Under the pieces are notes generated by a model that did no database searches, was not told where the DNA came from, and was given only the letters and a program-made list of their open reading frames with translations. From Viscum album (lineage: Eukaryota > Streptophyta > Magnoliopsida > Santalales > Viscaceae): DNA of 64,000 nucleotides. A program made the position numbers and the translations under genes. Shown one piece after another: positions 1-11,032 of the stretch; positions within the stretch are counted from its first letter, which is position 1, and each line of letters begins with the position of its first letter. The stretch spans positions 10,244,001 through 10,308,000 of the forward strand of contig OY728142.1 of the NCBI GenBank assembly GCA_963277665.1, written 5' to 3'.

Positions 1-2047
1 TTCCTTATTTTTTAACAAATTTTTTTTCACTACATTAACTTGTTTTTAAACCTCGATAATTCATCCATTAAGACTTAATTAAAGTGATAATAAGAAGATA
101 AATTAAACCTAATAATTTTAAATATTAAAAACAGTTTATAAAATAAAAATCCTATGTGTGTTGATATTTATTTCAATACGAGTGCATGATCATGGAAAAC
201 ATTGTTTTTAACTCAACTGCACTAACATAGTTTTTATTATTTAGGGGTTATTATAGTCATTATAAAAGAAAAATTATTCCATTGATGGAAAATATATTAT
301 TTTAGTTTTATTAAAAAAAGTACTTGGAAAAATATAGGATTTTTAGTAATTTACACTCGTTGAATAAAATATAATTTATCATAAAATAGCATTAATGTTA
401 AAATTTTAAATTATTCATTTAAATTGAATTTAAAAAATAAAAATAAAATTATGTAATTAAAATCTATTATTTTTACACCATTGTAACATGATATATTCAT
501 ATAAAAAATAATATAACTCTATAATTCATTCAATTTTCTTCACTTTAATTTTTTTAGTATCAGTTATTTTATTTATTATTAACTAAATAATTACTACGTT
601 TTCTCTTTTTATTATTTTTTAGTAACTAATTAATCTCTAAAAATTAAATATAAATTATTATGATAAAAAATAATTTATATTTATAAATAATATTTACAAC
701 TGAACCAATAATATTTTTGTCTCTATCCAAAATAATTATACATAATAAAAAGAAAAAATGCATATTTTTTTTATCATTTTCTTTATTTAAATTATTATAT
801 AGGTCATATTAAAAGGAAAGTGGAAATGAATTGACATATTTCATAGAAATTGATAGAAAAGGATGAAATAAATTCATAAAATAAAATTAAGATGGTATTT
901 TAAGTAATTTTCACTCTTCTCATTCTAAATTAACCCCTAGTAAACTCATTTTTCCTTAACTACTGTAATTAATTTTTTACTGCATTCACTATACATCTTG
1001 GTAAAAAATAAATGTAGTATAATTATAAATAATAAATTATTATGATTCCAAACAAAGAATACCTTTTTTCAAATTCAATTCACATAAGTGTAAAACATTA
1101 ATTTAATATTAATTCTGCATACACGGTGAGACAACAGGTTTTTAAGAAAAGTATTTTTTAAAAAAAGATGATTATATATTAAATATATGACTAATAATAA
1201 TCATTGCATAAAACTAAATTAAAATTTACTGATATATATTCTATAAAATTCATTTAAAAATTTCTCTATTAGAGATTATTTTAATTAAATATAATTGATA
1301 AATAATATGCATTTTAAAAAAAATTAGAAAAAAACCCTTTTTAAACCCAAAATGAGTTTATACTAAAAAAACAATATAAATTTGATTAAAAAGTAATTAG
1401 TTTCATTAAATTTAACTAAATAATATTATTTTTACATTAAAAAAATTCAAAAATATATTTAGACTTCTAAATTACTTCATTTATTTAAAATAAAAAACTT
1501 TTTACAAAATCGTTATTTTTCATTATTCGCTGAAAAAATAAGTATTTTCTAAAAAGTATCAAAATTTGAACAAAAGTAAATTTTTACATTATCATTCATA
1601 AAATAAATTTAATATTTTCGAATTAATTTTATAAAATTATAGGAATATATTATAATATTTTTTTCATGAAAATCGATAAAAAAAATTGAAGAAAATTTGT
1701 TTTTGAAGAATAAACATCTTTACTAAAAATTTGTTAATAATTTACTAAAAAAATTTAAATAATTTATATTGAGTAAGAAATTTATATTTATATATATTTA
1801 TATATTTCATAAATTAGTTAATAAAATTTATACCCTCCAATTTAATAGTTAGCTTATAACGGTAATATATATCATGGGGAGTTTAAGTTCTCTTTTGTGT
1901 GTTGAATACGCTATCAAAATTAATATTAGGGTAGCATCTAATGCAATCTAAAAATAGTGTATCATGTAATGAAATGTAAACTCATCTTTTTTATGTCCTT
2001 TAAATACCAAATATAATTTTTTTCTCTTAAAATCTTGGGTTGTTACA
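1..2047 (-). mobile_element. 3' LTR (U3 part) of minus-strand Ty3/gypsy chromovirus E0, cut by window start
   Basis: This stretch aligns over its whole length with 11208-13234: the opening ttccttatttttta, the block near 830 with aaaggaaagtgg, and the tail near 1860 all recur in order. It ends in gggttgttaca, the inverted LTR terminus (TGTAACAACCC on the minus strand). The bases just beyond it are tcccctttaa, which on the minus strand read as a polypurine tract touching the LTR. That makes this the 3' LTR of a minus-strand element whose 5' LTR is 7618-13234. The rest of the LTR lies left of the window. The two copies agree at roughly three bases in four in the stretches compared by eye, so the insertion is old. 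There is no coding capacity here. Confidence 0.8.
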
Positions 2048-2057
2048 TCCCCTTTAA
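2048..2057 (-). other. polypurine tract of element E0
   Basis: The minus strand reads TTAAAGGGGA directly before the LTR start TGTAACAACCC. Position and composition fit the plus-strand DNA primer of an LTR retrotransposon, and orient the element. Confidence 0.6.
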
Positions 2058-2944
2058 TAAATTGTGTCCTCGAAATTTGAAAATATATTGGTAATCAAAT
2101 ATTAAACATTTGAAAATAAATTTTTTTATAAAGCCACATTGTATAAAAGGGTTGATAAAACATCCTATTAATTATAGAAAAATATAAGTAAAAAGTTCAA
2201 ATGGAATAACACATAACTAGGTTTTCAAATATAAAAACATAGGTGAGAATGGAGAAGTTGTAAATAAATATATATGGTGATTGAGGTTATTGATCATAAG
2301 AAAGTTAATGGTCAATGGAATGTTGGGAGCCTCAAAACCATAAATCTATAATGATATAAAAGGACATATCATTCATTAGATATGAAGGTACTAAGATAAA
2401 ATTTTTGTTTCTATATTCTTTTCCTAAATTTGATGAATCCTCTTACCATCTAAACTAAGAGAATATAGAAATATATTTACTTAAAATTTAATTTCATCCA
2501 TTGATCAATTTATATCACAATATCCTATTTTTCTCTAAACAATGTGTATTATGGATGAATTCTAATTCCTGAAGCACTAAAATAAATTTTAAAGGACCAA
2601 ATAATCCCCAAATCATAACAAGATATTTCTCATATATTTATAAATTATCCAAAACCATCATGCTTAGCACACAGAAAGATAATAACAAAAATTAATAAAC
2701 CCTAAAATGATACATTATTGTTAAAAATTAAGTTTTAATAATAAATTTTCAAACCAAATAATTAAATAAATAATTATCCATAAATTTCATCAAACATTTC
2801 CAAACTAAGTTCTAAACCTATGGATTTAAAGGACTTGATTATATATTCTTACAAGATAAGTCGACATTTGTTCATAAAAAAATCCTATATGTTTGAAAAA
2901 TAAACATAATCATTACCTATAAAAATTTCATACTAATCAGGACA
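2057..2944 (-). other. interior of E0, 3' side, unrecognisable
   Basis: This AT-rich stretch sits where the pol 3' end of the minus-strand element should be. No RT, integrase or chromodomain motif could be read with confidence in any frame. Minus-strand codons near 2100-2060 give a faint KFRGHN-type string, too short to use. Confidence 0.3.
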
Positions 2945-3060
2945 TTTTGTAGGTTAATGGTAGAAATTACACCATTATTACCCTTCGGTTGTGGGTTCAA
3001 GCCCCACGGCCTTACCGGAGGCAACTTGTTTTCACATGGACTTCAGGTTGTCCTTTTTAT
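2945..3060 (+). mobile_element. putative tRNA-derived SINE
   Basis: The stretch has two RNA polymerase III promoter-like boxes in tRNA order and spacing: an A-box-like taggttaatggta at about 2950-2962 and a B-box-like ggttcaagccc at 2994-3004, about 32 bases apart. It is GC-richer than its surroundings (gggttcaagccccacggcc). It does not fold as a complete tRNA: the acceptor arms do not pair, and the sequence runs on as ttaccggaggcaacttg. That is the usual look of a plant SINE head. The 3' end is uncertain, because the region beyond 3050 becomes T-rich and then AT-rich like the surroundings, and no clear target-site duplication was found. A chance resemblance cannot be excluded. Confidence 0.5.
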
Positions 3061-3296
3061 TTAAACATGAAAAAATAATTCCTCTCTAAATAATTATTCA
3101 CGATTATCATATGGGATAAAAATATCCCATCCTAATAAAATTTCTCCCAAAATTTCATTAATAACCTCAAAAGGTTTACTACTCAAAATCCTAAAATGCG
3201 GTGTCTTAGACTTTGAACTTATTATAAACCATAATCTTATAGACCAATTATGGTATAAATAACTCTTAATATAGCCTCACATTAAAACATACTAAT
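3061..3296. other. unassigned AT-rich spacer
   Basis: Nothing recognisable lies between the SINE-like block and the next LTR. Confidence 0.4.
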
Positions 3297-5191
3297 TTTA
3301 AATCCCCAAATCTTGACGTACATGGATATTACATCATATTTTTGGAATAAAAAAAACACTCCCAAGGACTGTATTAGTTTTGTGTCTTGGGAAACTAGTA
3401 AACAAAAATAATTGGTTCATAAGAAAACTACATCATTTACCACTTATTAGATAATATCTATAAATCTTTTGGACATATCCTACTTAATACCCTTCTTCAT
3501 ATCCTAGGAAAAACATAAAAAAAGGTGATCCCAAATGATTAGTAAGGTTAAACAAGGGAGATATAAATCATATCATAATCATAAGACATAATATCATAAG
3601 AAAAACATTTGAAAGTTATATCTTATATATCAAATATCATAATATCTTTTCATGGTATAGATGATATAAGTTCATAAATTACAAACTTCATGAAATTATA
3701 ATATAATACATGGAATTGTGGGATACACATAAGCATAGAAAATCATTTCCATTTAGTCAATGATCATTTAAAAGGACATCATAGAGGAAAAAGTCCTTTA
3801 ATAAATTGTTTTCTATCCTCATTACACCCATTTATTACTTAACTGGGTTTACTTTCTATTCCAACCCTATATTACTAACCAAAGATCATTTCTCATTCTA
3901 GCCCCATCTGTCTCATGAGATACAAATCATTACCCAATGAATTGAAGGGAGATATAGGTCCCACACATCACATAATTAAATCCACACATATGTGTACTAC
4001 AATTACATAACTCAGTAATCATATAACAACCAATGAAATAAAATGGGATTCATTAACTTCATTTATCATAACATAACCAATTGAAATGAAATGGGTTTCA
4101 AAAATATCATTACATCATAAAAAATCCAAACATATAAATAAAATAGATAATATATGTGAAGAATATCCATATTAAATCATATGTAACATCAAAGAATATT
4201 ATCATATATGGAAGATAATATTGATATATTACTTGAAAATCATTCTTGAGGAAAATATTCTTTCTTCTTTGAAAAGGTTTTCTTTTCATAAAATAGAACA
4301 CAATTTTAAAAGAAAATATTTTCTTAAAAAATAAATTTGTAATCATGTAATGTAATATTTAAGTAAATAAGATGATATGGAAGCGTAAAAACCCATTCAA
4401 TTCATATAAGTTAAAAGAAAATATTCTTCTCATACTTTTTTTCGGATAAGTCAAAAGTACCTCGTTGGGAAACTCACAATATATTTCTTTCAAACCACTT
4501 AATAAAAACATGAAAATGGGTAAAAATTACATTACAAATAGTATGATAATGATAAGAATATTTTTTTAATAAATTTTATTGTAACATGGACATGGATGAT
4601 AAATATAATCTAGTGGATACTAACATATAAACAATCTCAGATAATATTGAGATTGTGAAATTATCCATTACTTTAGGTATGGGTTCTTGTATATGTATCA
4701 AAAACTCATAAATAATAGATTTAAAGAGTTTTATTAACTTATTCTATATCCATATTTACATTTATGATAACATATGTGATAATATTATCACCTGTTTAAA
4801 AATATTTATTTATTACTATTTTTTCGGGGGTCAATTGCCTCATTTTCTTATTCTTATTTTGTCATATAATTTCTGGTTATTTCATATATAAAATAGTTCA
4901 TTAATTTCCATAATTAAATTATATTACTTTATTAAAATTATTAATTCTATACATTTATATAATCATTCTTTAATTGTGATAATGGAGAATGAATCGCATT
5001 GCGTCGTGGAGACGGTAGGTCTTATGTATGCATGAGTGATGATATAATTCTCTTAGTTGTGAAGTTATATTGAAGTTAAAGGTGTATATATTAATCCATA
5101 ACCAATATCATTCTATCATAATTAAAAATGAGTTATTATTTTCCTCATTACACCCATCCAAGTAACATGGTGTCGAAAAATAGATTACATT
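3297..5191 (-). mobile_element. truncated chromovirus LTR R1 (minus strand), broken by CACTA
   Basis: This matches the LTR at 50731-52530 block by block. Shared blocks include aaataattggttcataag near 3408, atcctacttaatacccttcttc near 3475, ggaaaaacataaaaaaaggtga followed by agtaagg near 3508-3545, tctcatgagata near 3912, and the gtggagacggtaggt core near 5006. The likely left end is the degraded taaatccccaaat near 3297. The right part (promoter and U3) is missing, because alignment stops at aaaatagattaca (5178-5190), where the CACTA terminus begins. The LTR sits inside the interior of E0 in the same orientation, so it is a nested or rearranged copy. Confidence 0.65.
4030..4110 (-). repeat. 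short minisatellite in LTR R1
   Basis: About two decayed units share a motif like cataac...caattgaaatgaaatgggttt. Equivalent units appear in the LTRs at 8530-8640 and, on the other strand, 58700-58890, so this is a resident feature of the LTR family. Confidence 0.5.
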
Positions 5192-5404
5192 CCCTAGTAC
5201 AAAAACAATTTTTTACGTTAGTTTTTTTTGCTTTTTAACGTCGGTTTTTAGGCGACGTTATTACGAGCGACGTTAAAAATATGATTTTATATGTCTGTTA
5301 TTTAATAACCGACGTAAAAAATGGGTTAATGTAGTTTTCAACGTCGGTTTTTAAAAAACCATCGTGAAATACATTCTAGAAATGGCGATAAGAAGCCATT
5401 TTTT

Positions 5405-5510
5405 ACGTCGGTTTTTGAAAAAACCGACGTTATAAGTCATTTTTTACGTCGGTTATTTAATAACCGACGTTAAAAGTTATTTTTAACATCGGTTATTAAA
5501 TAACCGACAT
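5405..5510. repeat. stacked hairpins of the CACTA subterminal region
   Basis: Three near-perfect palindromes lie in a row at 5405-5430, 5446-5470 and 5486-5510. Each is an acgtcgg / ccgacgt (or acatcgg / ccgacat) arm pair of 11-12 bases around a short AT loop. Such repeats are typical transposase-binding subterminal sites in CACTA elements. Confidence 0.8.
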
Positions 5511-5742
5511 AAAAAATGTTTACATTATTGTAGAAACTTTTCTAAGCTTTCATTTGATAGGTCATAGAGCTCAAACGGATTTACGGATCAAAAGTTATGA
5601 CCATCAGAAGTTTGATATTTTTTTCGAGGAAAGATTGAATGAGCCAACAGCAGCTTCATATTAGAAATAATTTTTGAATCCGTAGGAGGATTTGTAGTTT
5701 TATCATGATATAAAGAATCATCCATCATTATAATAAATTAAC

Positions 5743-6110
5743 AATCGTTAAATGGTATATCAATTAAGAAAACTACTCATAGAAAATATAAATCATGGGA
5801 AAATAATTACAAATACCTTGATGAGGTCGCGGAAATAAGAAATTCTTGATTCACGTTGAAGATAAAACAAGTTGATTCGGTGTAACGATGATGGTTGAAT
5901 GAAATAATCGTAAAATGGTATGTCATTTAAGAAAACAAATCATAAAAACCATAAACCATGGATGTATGATTAAATATACCTTGACGAGATCGCGGAAAGA
6001 AGAAATAATTGATTCGTGTTTGAGAGAAAAAGAGTCGACTTGGGGGAACGATAATGGTTGAAATAAATGATCGTAAAATTAAGATGGTTGTATAATGGAA
6101 ACATATAATT
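5743..6110. repeat. tandem repeat, period about 163 bp
   Basis: Units begin at 5743 (atcgttaaatggtatat), 5907 (atcgtaaaatggtatgtc) and 6069 (atcgtaaaattaagatgg). The first two units share accttgatgaggtcgcgga / accttgacgagatcgcgga and gatgatggttgaa / gataatggttgaa. Two full units and the start of a third are present, adjoining the CACTA subterminal region. Confidence 0.75.
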
Positions 6111-6199
6111 GATATTCTATGAGAAAACACGGTATTAAAAATTTTAGTCAGCAATTCAAAATTTCGATGCCGCGATGTAAAGAAATTAAATTTCATAAT

Positions 6200-7599
6200 T
6201 TAAATTTTTCATTTATTTTTTCCATAATAGAAATTTTTCCAATGTGGACACATAAGCGAAAATAAAGACAAATAAAATACATTTTGTGTCTTTATTTGTA
6301 TTAAATATTATATAAGTCATTTCGATAGACAAGTTTCCATTAAATGGATTACTATTTATACTTAAATTTTAAGTATATAATTTCATTAATCCAAAAAAAT
6401 AATTTGTTAGGGTCATTTTATAGTCTATAGAATTTTGTTTTTAACCTAAATTACCTATTTTACCCTTTATTGTGGTGACAAAATTTATTCCCCCTTGATT
6501 CTTCCTCTTCTCATTTTCTTTCCATTCAGACCTTGATATTCTTGTAATCTCTCTTTTCATTGAATAAAAATTACATGATTGTGTATAGTAGCAAAGTTTA
6601 ACATGGTTACTATTCATATTGTCCAAAACTAAAAGGTACCTAACTAATAAATTCGGAGCTTATAAATCCAAATTTAACATCCATTTTTTAAAATTCAAAA
6701 CATATAAGTTTTATAATTAAATTTAAAATAAAAACAGAAACATTCCATGAAAAACGGTTTTTCAAAAATAATTTTTTTTTAAAATATAAAAGGTTTTTAT
6801 AATAAAATATTGTATAAAATCCAATTCCAAAACCATAATTATACCATTTTATATTAAAATAAACAAATTAAAATTTAAAACTAATCAAAAAAAATATTTT
6901 TTCTTGCAAAATTATTAATAGAAACTATAGCTTTTAATATAAATAAATATTTTATTATTCATCAAAACATGAAAATTACCTGAAAAATACAAAAAAAAAG
7001 ACCAAAGTAAATTTTTATATTCCTATTTAAATTAATAAGTTTACTTATTCATATAAAAATTATAAAAGTTCCAAAAATTATATTTAAAAAGGGTTTGTCT
7101 TTAAAAGGCGGTAAAATTACCCTTTTGAAAAATATATATTTTATTCATAGTATGTGATTTATTCTTATCTCATGCCTATAAAATATATTGAATGAATATA
7201 AAAAATATTTTATAACATATTTATTTATTTACTATAATTTAATAATTTTAATTAATTTAATTTATAGAGACAAAATGACTTTGGGAGCATAAAAATAAAA
7301 ATATTACCCTTACATTCAATTTTTATGTATTTTTGTTTCCAATTAATTGATAGATAATAAATTCATCTCATCAACCCTATTTTTCATAAATTATTTAATA
7401 TTTTTTATAACCACTAAATTAATAGCTTTATTATTATCATATAATAAAAAATAGTATCTTCATAGAAACTATGGTTTTCATGTAATGGAAGCTAAGTTGT
7501 TGCGTACAATGAAAGACATCAAAGAAATAAAATTATCTAAACCAAATCTGTCACGTAAAAATATGGGGGAATTACACTAATGTCCATATTTATCAAAAC
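6200..7599. other. unresolved AT-rich interior of E0
   Basis: No convincing coding or terminal structure is present. A small inverted repeat, aataaagacaaat with its partner near 6285-6298, is the only structure seen. The last 50 or so bases next to the PBS share aagggttttg-type sequence, read on the minus strand, with the element following the PBS at 59705. Confidence 0.4.
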
Positions 7600-7616
7600 C
7601 CTTCCTTTGATACCTA
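7600..7616 (-). other. primer-binding site of E0 (Met-tRNA type)
   Basis: The minus strand reads TAGGTATCAAAGGAAGG directly after the LTR end. Compare ttggtataagagcaagg at 59705 and the standard initiator-Met PBS TGGTATCAGAGC. The following bases (ggttttg) also match the 59705 element. This fixes 7618-13234 as a 5' LTR on the minus strand. Confidence 0.7.
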
Positions 7617-8529
7617 CTATAACAACCCAAAACCTACACTCCCGGCTCTGGTGCTGAAATCATAAACATTACATTTCTGGGTTTGATGCCGATAATTGTG
7701 AACCAAATTTTGTCAATAAAAACCTTAAAGCATTAAAATAAAAACATGGATCTCTTTTAATATCGATAAAATTTTAGGTGTATATTTTTATAAAATTATA
7801 AAAAACTCTTACATAAACAAATCACATGAATTTAAAAGAGAATTTATCAAGCTTAACCCTATTTTATTTTTCACATTCAGACATCAACATCATTAAAATT
7901 AAATCCATTACATATATAACTCATTCAACCTCTCTCTCTTTATAACCAGAGGAAACAAAAATATAAGAATAATGAGCAAAAATTCTCAGTAAGTGAAAAT
8001 ATAAGCATTAACAAAGGAATGTCATCAATGATTATAAGAAGAGTATAAGAGTATGATGACATGATCAAAGGGCATCGGTAAAACATATGAATTTTCATAC
8101 CCATCAATACATGGATAAAAACATGAAAACATGGAATATGTCGTTAAAAAGGTAAAAACGTCATAAGAATAAATAATCATGTTCCATGAGATATCAATCT
8201 TGGTCAAATGAAACATCATATAACCATAAAAATCAAATAAAAATGTGTTGGTATCTTGGGAAATCATCATCATAGAACACTTATTAAACTCTTACAGAAC
8301 CCTTAAAAATTGGAATAACCATACAGAAAACTTCTAATATAATTCTCCAAGTGACTTAATCATTACCAATTACATTGAGATCTATCTGGGTACACCCATT
8401 GTATATACTATAGCAGGATCACATGGAACTATTTGGGAACACCTATCTTATATAATTATCAATAACCAATTCATGAATAAAGTATATATAGAATAATTTT
8501 CATCATAAAACTCATAGAAATAATCATTA

Positions 8530-8640
8530 TTTCATTTTTATCATGATTATCCCATTGAAAAGAAATAGACTTCATGTCAATCTCTTTTAAACACGATTGA
8601 CCCATGGAAAAGAAACGGATTTCATAACAAACTCTTTGAA
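8530..8640 (-). repeat. minisatellite in LTR B, about 55-bp units
   Basis: Units contain gattatcccattgaaaagaaa and gattgacccatggaaaagaaa, each followed by acttcat / atttcat and ctcttt. The same motif, less regular, occurs in the other LTRs (4030-4110, 58700-58890). Confidence 0.6.
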
Positions 8641-9334
8641 ACAATATTATTCCATCTAGATAACAATTGAGGATGGTGAAAATACCAAATATCCCCAGTG
8701 TTGGATAAATAAAAACATTTTTTTCATTTATTAATAGAAATACCATTAAAATTTTATTAAAAACTTTTTTGAAGAAGGAATCCATTTAATTTTGAAAATA
8801 AGTTTTTTTTCCAAACATAAATCATTTCAAAAATAATTTTTCAAAAAAACTAATAATTATAAAAATATTAAGAAAATATTTTCAGTAAAAATAATCTAGT
8901 AAACCTTGAATGGAATATTCAAATAAATTAAGGTTATGTTAGCAGGTAATTCCACACATTTCGTAAATAACATTTCTTTGGCAAGGTAAAAAGTTAAGAA
9001 AATCAACTTATTCAGAAAGTGAAAATAATATTTATTTAAAAAAATTAAAAATAAAAAAGGAAAATTTTTTTGTTAAATCATTTTAAAATTTTTTGAAATA
9101 TTTTTAAAAAATATGGTTTTTTAAAGAAAACCAATTTCTTGACCGAAGAGAGAAACAAATTTGAATTTTCTTAAATTTTTTTTTTCAATTAATATAATTA
9201 CCAAAGAGTGTTAAAAAGGTAATATTACATTAAAATATCATCAATAATCATAGGATAAGATAATTCATGATAATTATAATATTTATGCATTATAGACTTA
9301 ATAATACACAATCCTGATAAATGATAAGATTATA

Positions 9335-9735
9335 ATAAAAGACTCCTACCATTTTAGTAACATTGAATTATAATCTCCCTCAAGGAATTCCATTAAATGA
9401 AACTTATAAAATCCTCAAAATTAGTAAATTAATGAAATAACATGTCAAATTATCATTATATACACCTCATATAATAATATTTGTGTATAACATGACATGT
9501 GTCTCAAAGAAGGAAAATTGAGACAAAAATCCCTTACTGCTTTGGTAACATTAAAAATATTGAAAACATGGAAGAGGGACACAAAAATTTATATATAAAT
9601 ACTAATAAATATAATTATAATAATAATACAATATATTCATATAAATTATATACACCACACAATAAAAATAAGTGGTGAATATGGAATATACCTCACAGAA
9701 ATAAAAGTGAGACGAGAAAGCCCTTACCTTGAGCC
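9335..9735 (-). repeat. second tandem array of LTR B, about 188-bp period
   Basis: Three occurrences of a cctacc / cccttac core lie at 9343, 9531 and 9721, spacings 188 and 190. The last two are preceded by gagac(aaaaat) or gagacgagaaag. Between cores the sequence is very AT-rich but keeps the tatacacc and cctca blocks. Confidence 0.7.
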
Positions 9736-10059
9736 TGACATGTCTTGTGTGTATTCATATTCGGAAAAATAAAATTATTTTAATTATTTAATTAATTGAT
9801 AAAAAAATTTAAGTTTATTATTAATTTTATTTCACTTATTAATATGTTATATACAATTACTTACTCGATTAAGTTTTCATCGGATGTTTTGACCATATTC
9901 GTCTTATGTGTAAAAAATGACCTAGGTAGGTTGACTATTGTCAAATAGGCCATTATTTAAACATATAAAAAATAATAATCATGATATTATAATAATATTT
10001 ATACATAAATTATACTTTTTAAGCCCATCATGAAATATGGCTATGAAAATGTACTAATG

Positions 10060-10700
10060 TTACGATCATGGTGATGGTAGGTCGTACATACGCATGAGTA
10101 ACATTACCATTTTTTCAATGAACAATATAAAAATAAGGTAAGAAACATTTATCATTATATAATGATAATAATATCATAAATAACACATTATTTTATTATA
10201 TATAATTTTATATATTATTATTATGATTTGGATATGAAAAAATGAATCACATCGCTTAAAGAAGGTGGTAATCCACATGTCCATAAACGATGATATAATT
10301 TTTTTAAGCGAGTGAAAAGGTAAAAGGAAAATGATATATTTTATTTTAAAAATAATTAATATGTCTTGAATATAATTAATATTTAATTTATATCACATAT
10401 AGTTTTTATCTTTACCCTTATTACTATCCGGGTAACATGTTAGTGAGAAACGAATCACATCGCTTTGAGAGGCGGTAATCCTCCATATACACGAGCAACG
10501 TTATCCTATCCCTACAGTATGGAACATAAAAGTGTAAATATGATATGATGAATAAATAAATTTAATTATTTTATAAATATAATATATAAAATTCATATCC
10601 ATCATCACACCCTACAATGATATATGATAATGGAAAAATAGATGACATCATTTCACTAGGTGGCAGTCCATCGTACGCACAATTGATAATTTCATAACCC
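10060..10700 (-). repeat. first tandem array of LTR B, about 190-bp period
   Basis: Four units have the core gaatcacatcgc ... ggtggtaatcc ... catacgcatgagc. The ggta position falls at 10076, 10267, 10474 and 10662 (ggca in the last), spacings 191, 207 and 188. The core is GC-richer than its surroundings and recurs in every LTR of this family in the window. Confidence 0.8.
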
Positions 10701-11024
10701 ATTTTATGAAAGTGTGTATGGATATAGGTAATAATATTTATATAAAAACATATTAGTATGTGTATTATAATTATGTTATTATATCATCATTTTATAATAA
10801 TAATTTAAGGGGTGAAGGAATAAATAAAACTGAAATTCTTGTTGATGAACATTGTCTATCCTTCGGGTAACTCCTTTTAGTTTACAGCATAGACCTTACA
10901 TAGTTGTATTTATACCCAACTTAAGTCATATGGGATAAAATTAGAGGAGTTGATAAGTTATTTTTCAGCTTTTTTATGAGCCAAATGGATTGAGAGGTGT
11001 GAATAATTGAGGGGAGTGACTGCC

Positions 11025-11032
11025 CTTTTATG
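11025..11032 (-). promoter_or_regulatory. TATA box of LTR B
   Basis: The minus strand reads CATAAAAG followed by ggcagtcactcccc. It sits at the same place in the LTR as tataaaag at 14243 and tataaata at 32833, just upstream of the repeat arrays. Confidence 0.55.

Larger units (their letters stand above)
5192..6200. mobile_element. CACTA (En/Spm-type) transposon terminus, one end only
   Basis: The left boundary reads ccctagtacaaaaacaattt, close to the plant CACTA terminal repeat CACTAGTACAAAAA. It is followed by the expected subterminal array of acgtcggttttt and its inverted form ccgacgt. Past 5520 comes ggtcatagagctcaaacgg and gatcaaaagttatgacc, then a tandem repeat. A matching inverted terminus (tttttgtactag) was not found further right, and the interrupted LTR does not resume. 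The element is therefore truncated or its right end has been deleted with flanking DNA. No transposase frame is visible. The right limit of about 6200 is only where recognisable structure stops. Confidence 0.75.

Noticed and set aside
2060..2110. Chromodomain or pol end of E0 on the minus strand
   Set aside because: A string like KFRGHNLLKG is suggestive, but no upstream chromodomain or integrase codons can be read, so it may be chance in AT-rich DNA.
2945..3060. A functional tRNA gene
   Set aside because: Box A and B spacing fits, but the acceptor stem does not pair and no full cloverleaf can be drawn. SINE head preferred.
5743..6110. A CRISPR array
   Set aside because: Units are about 163 bp, adjacent, without unique spacers, and lie in a plant CACTA element.
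4110..8785. Small minus-strand open frames (4346-4110, 6196-5927, 6626-6441, 8273-8025, 8785-8471) as genes
   Set aside because: They lie inside LTRs, the CACTA end or unresolved spacer, are AT-driven in composition, and are not kept in the aligned copies.
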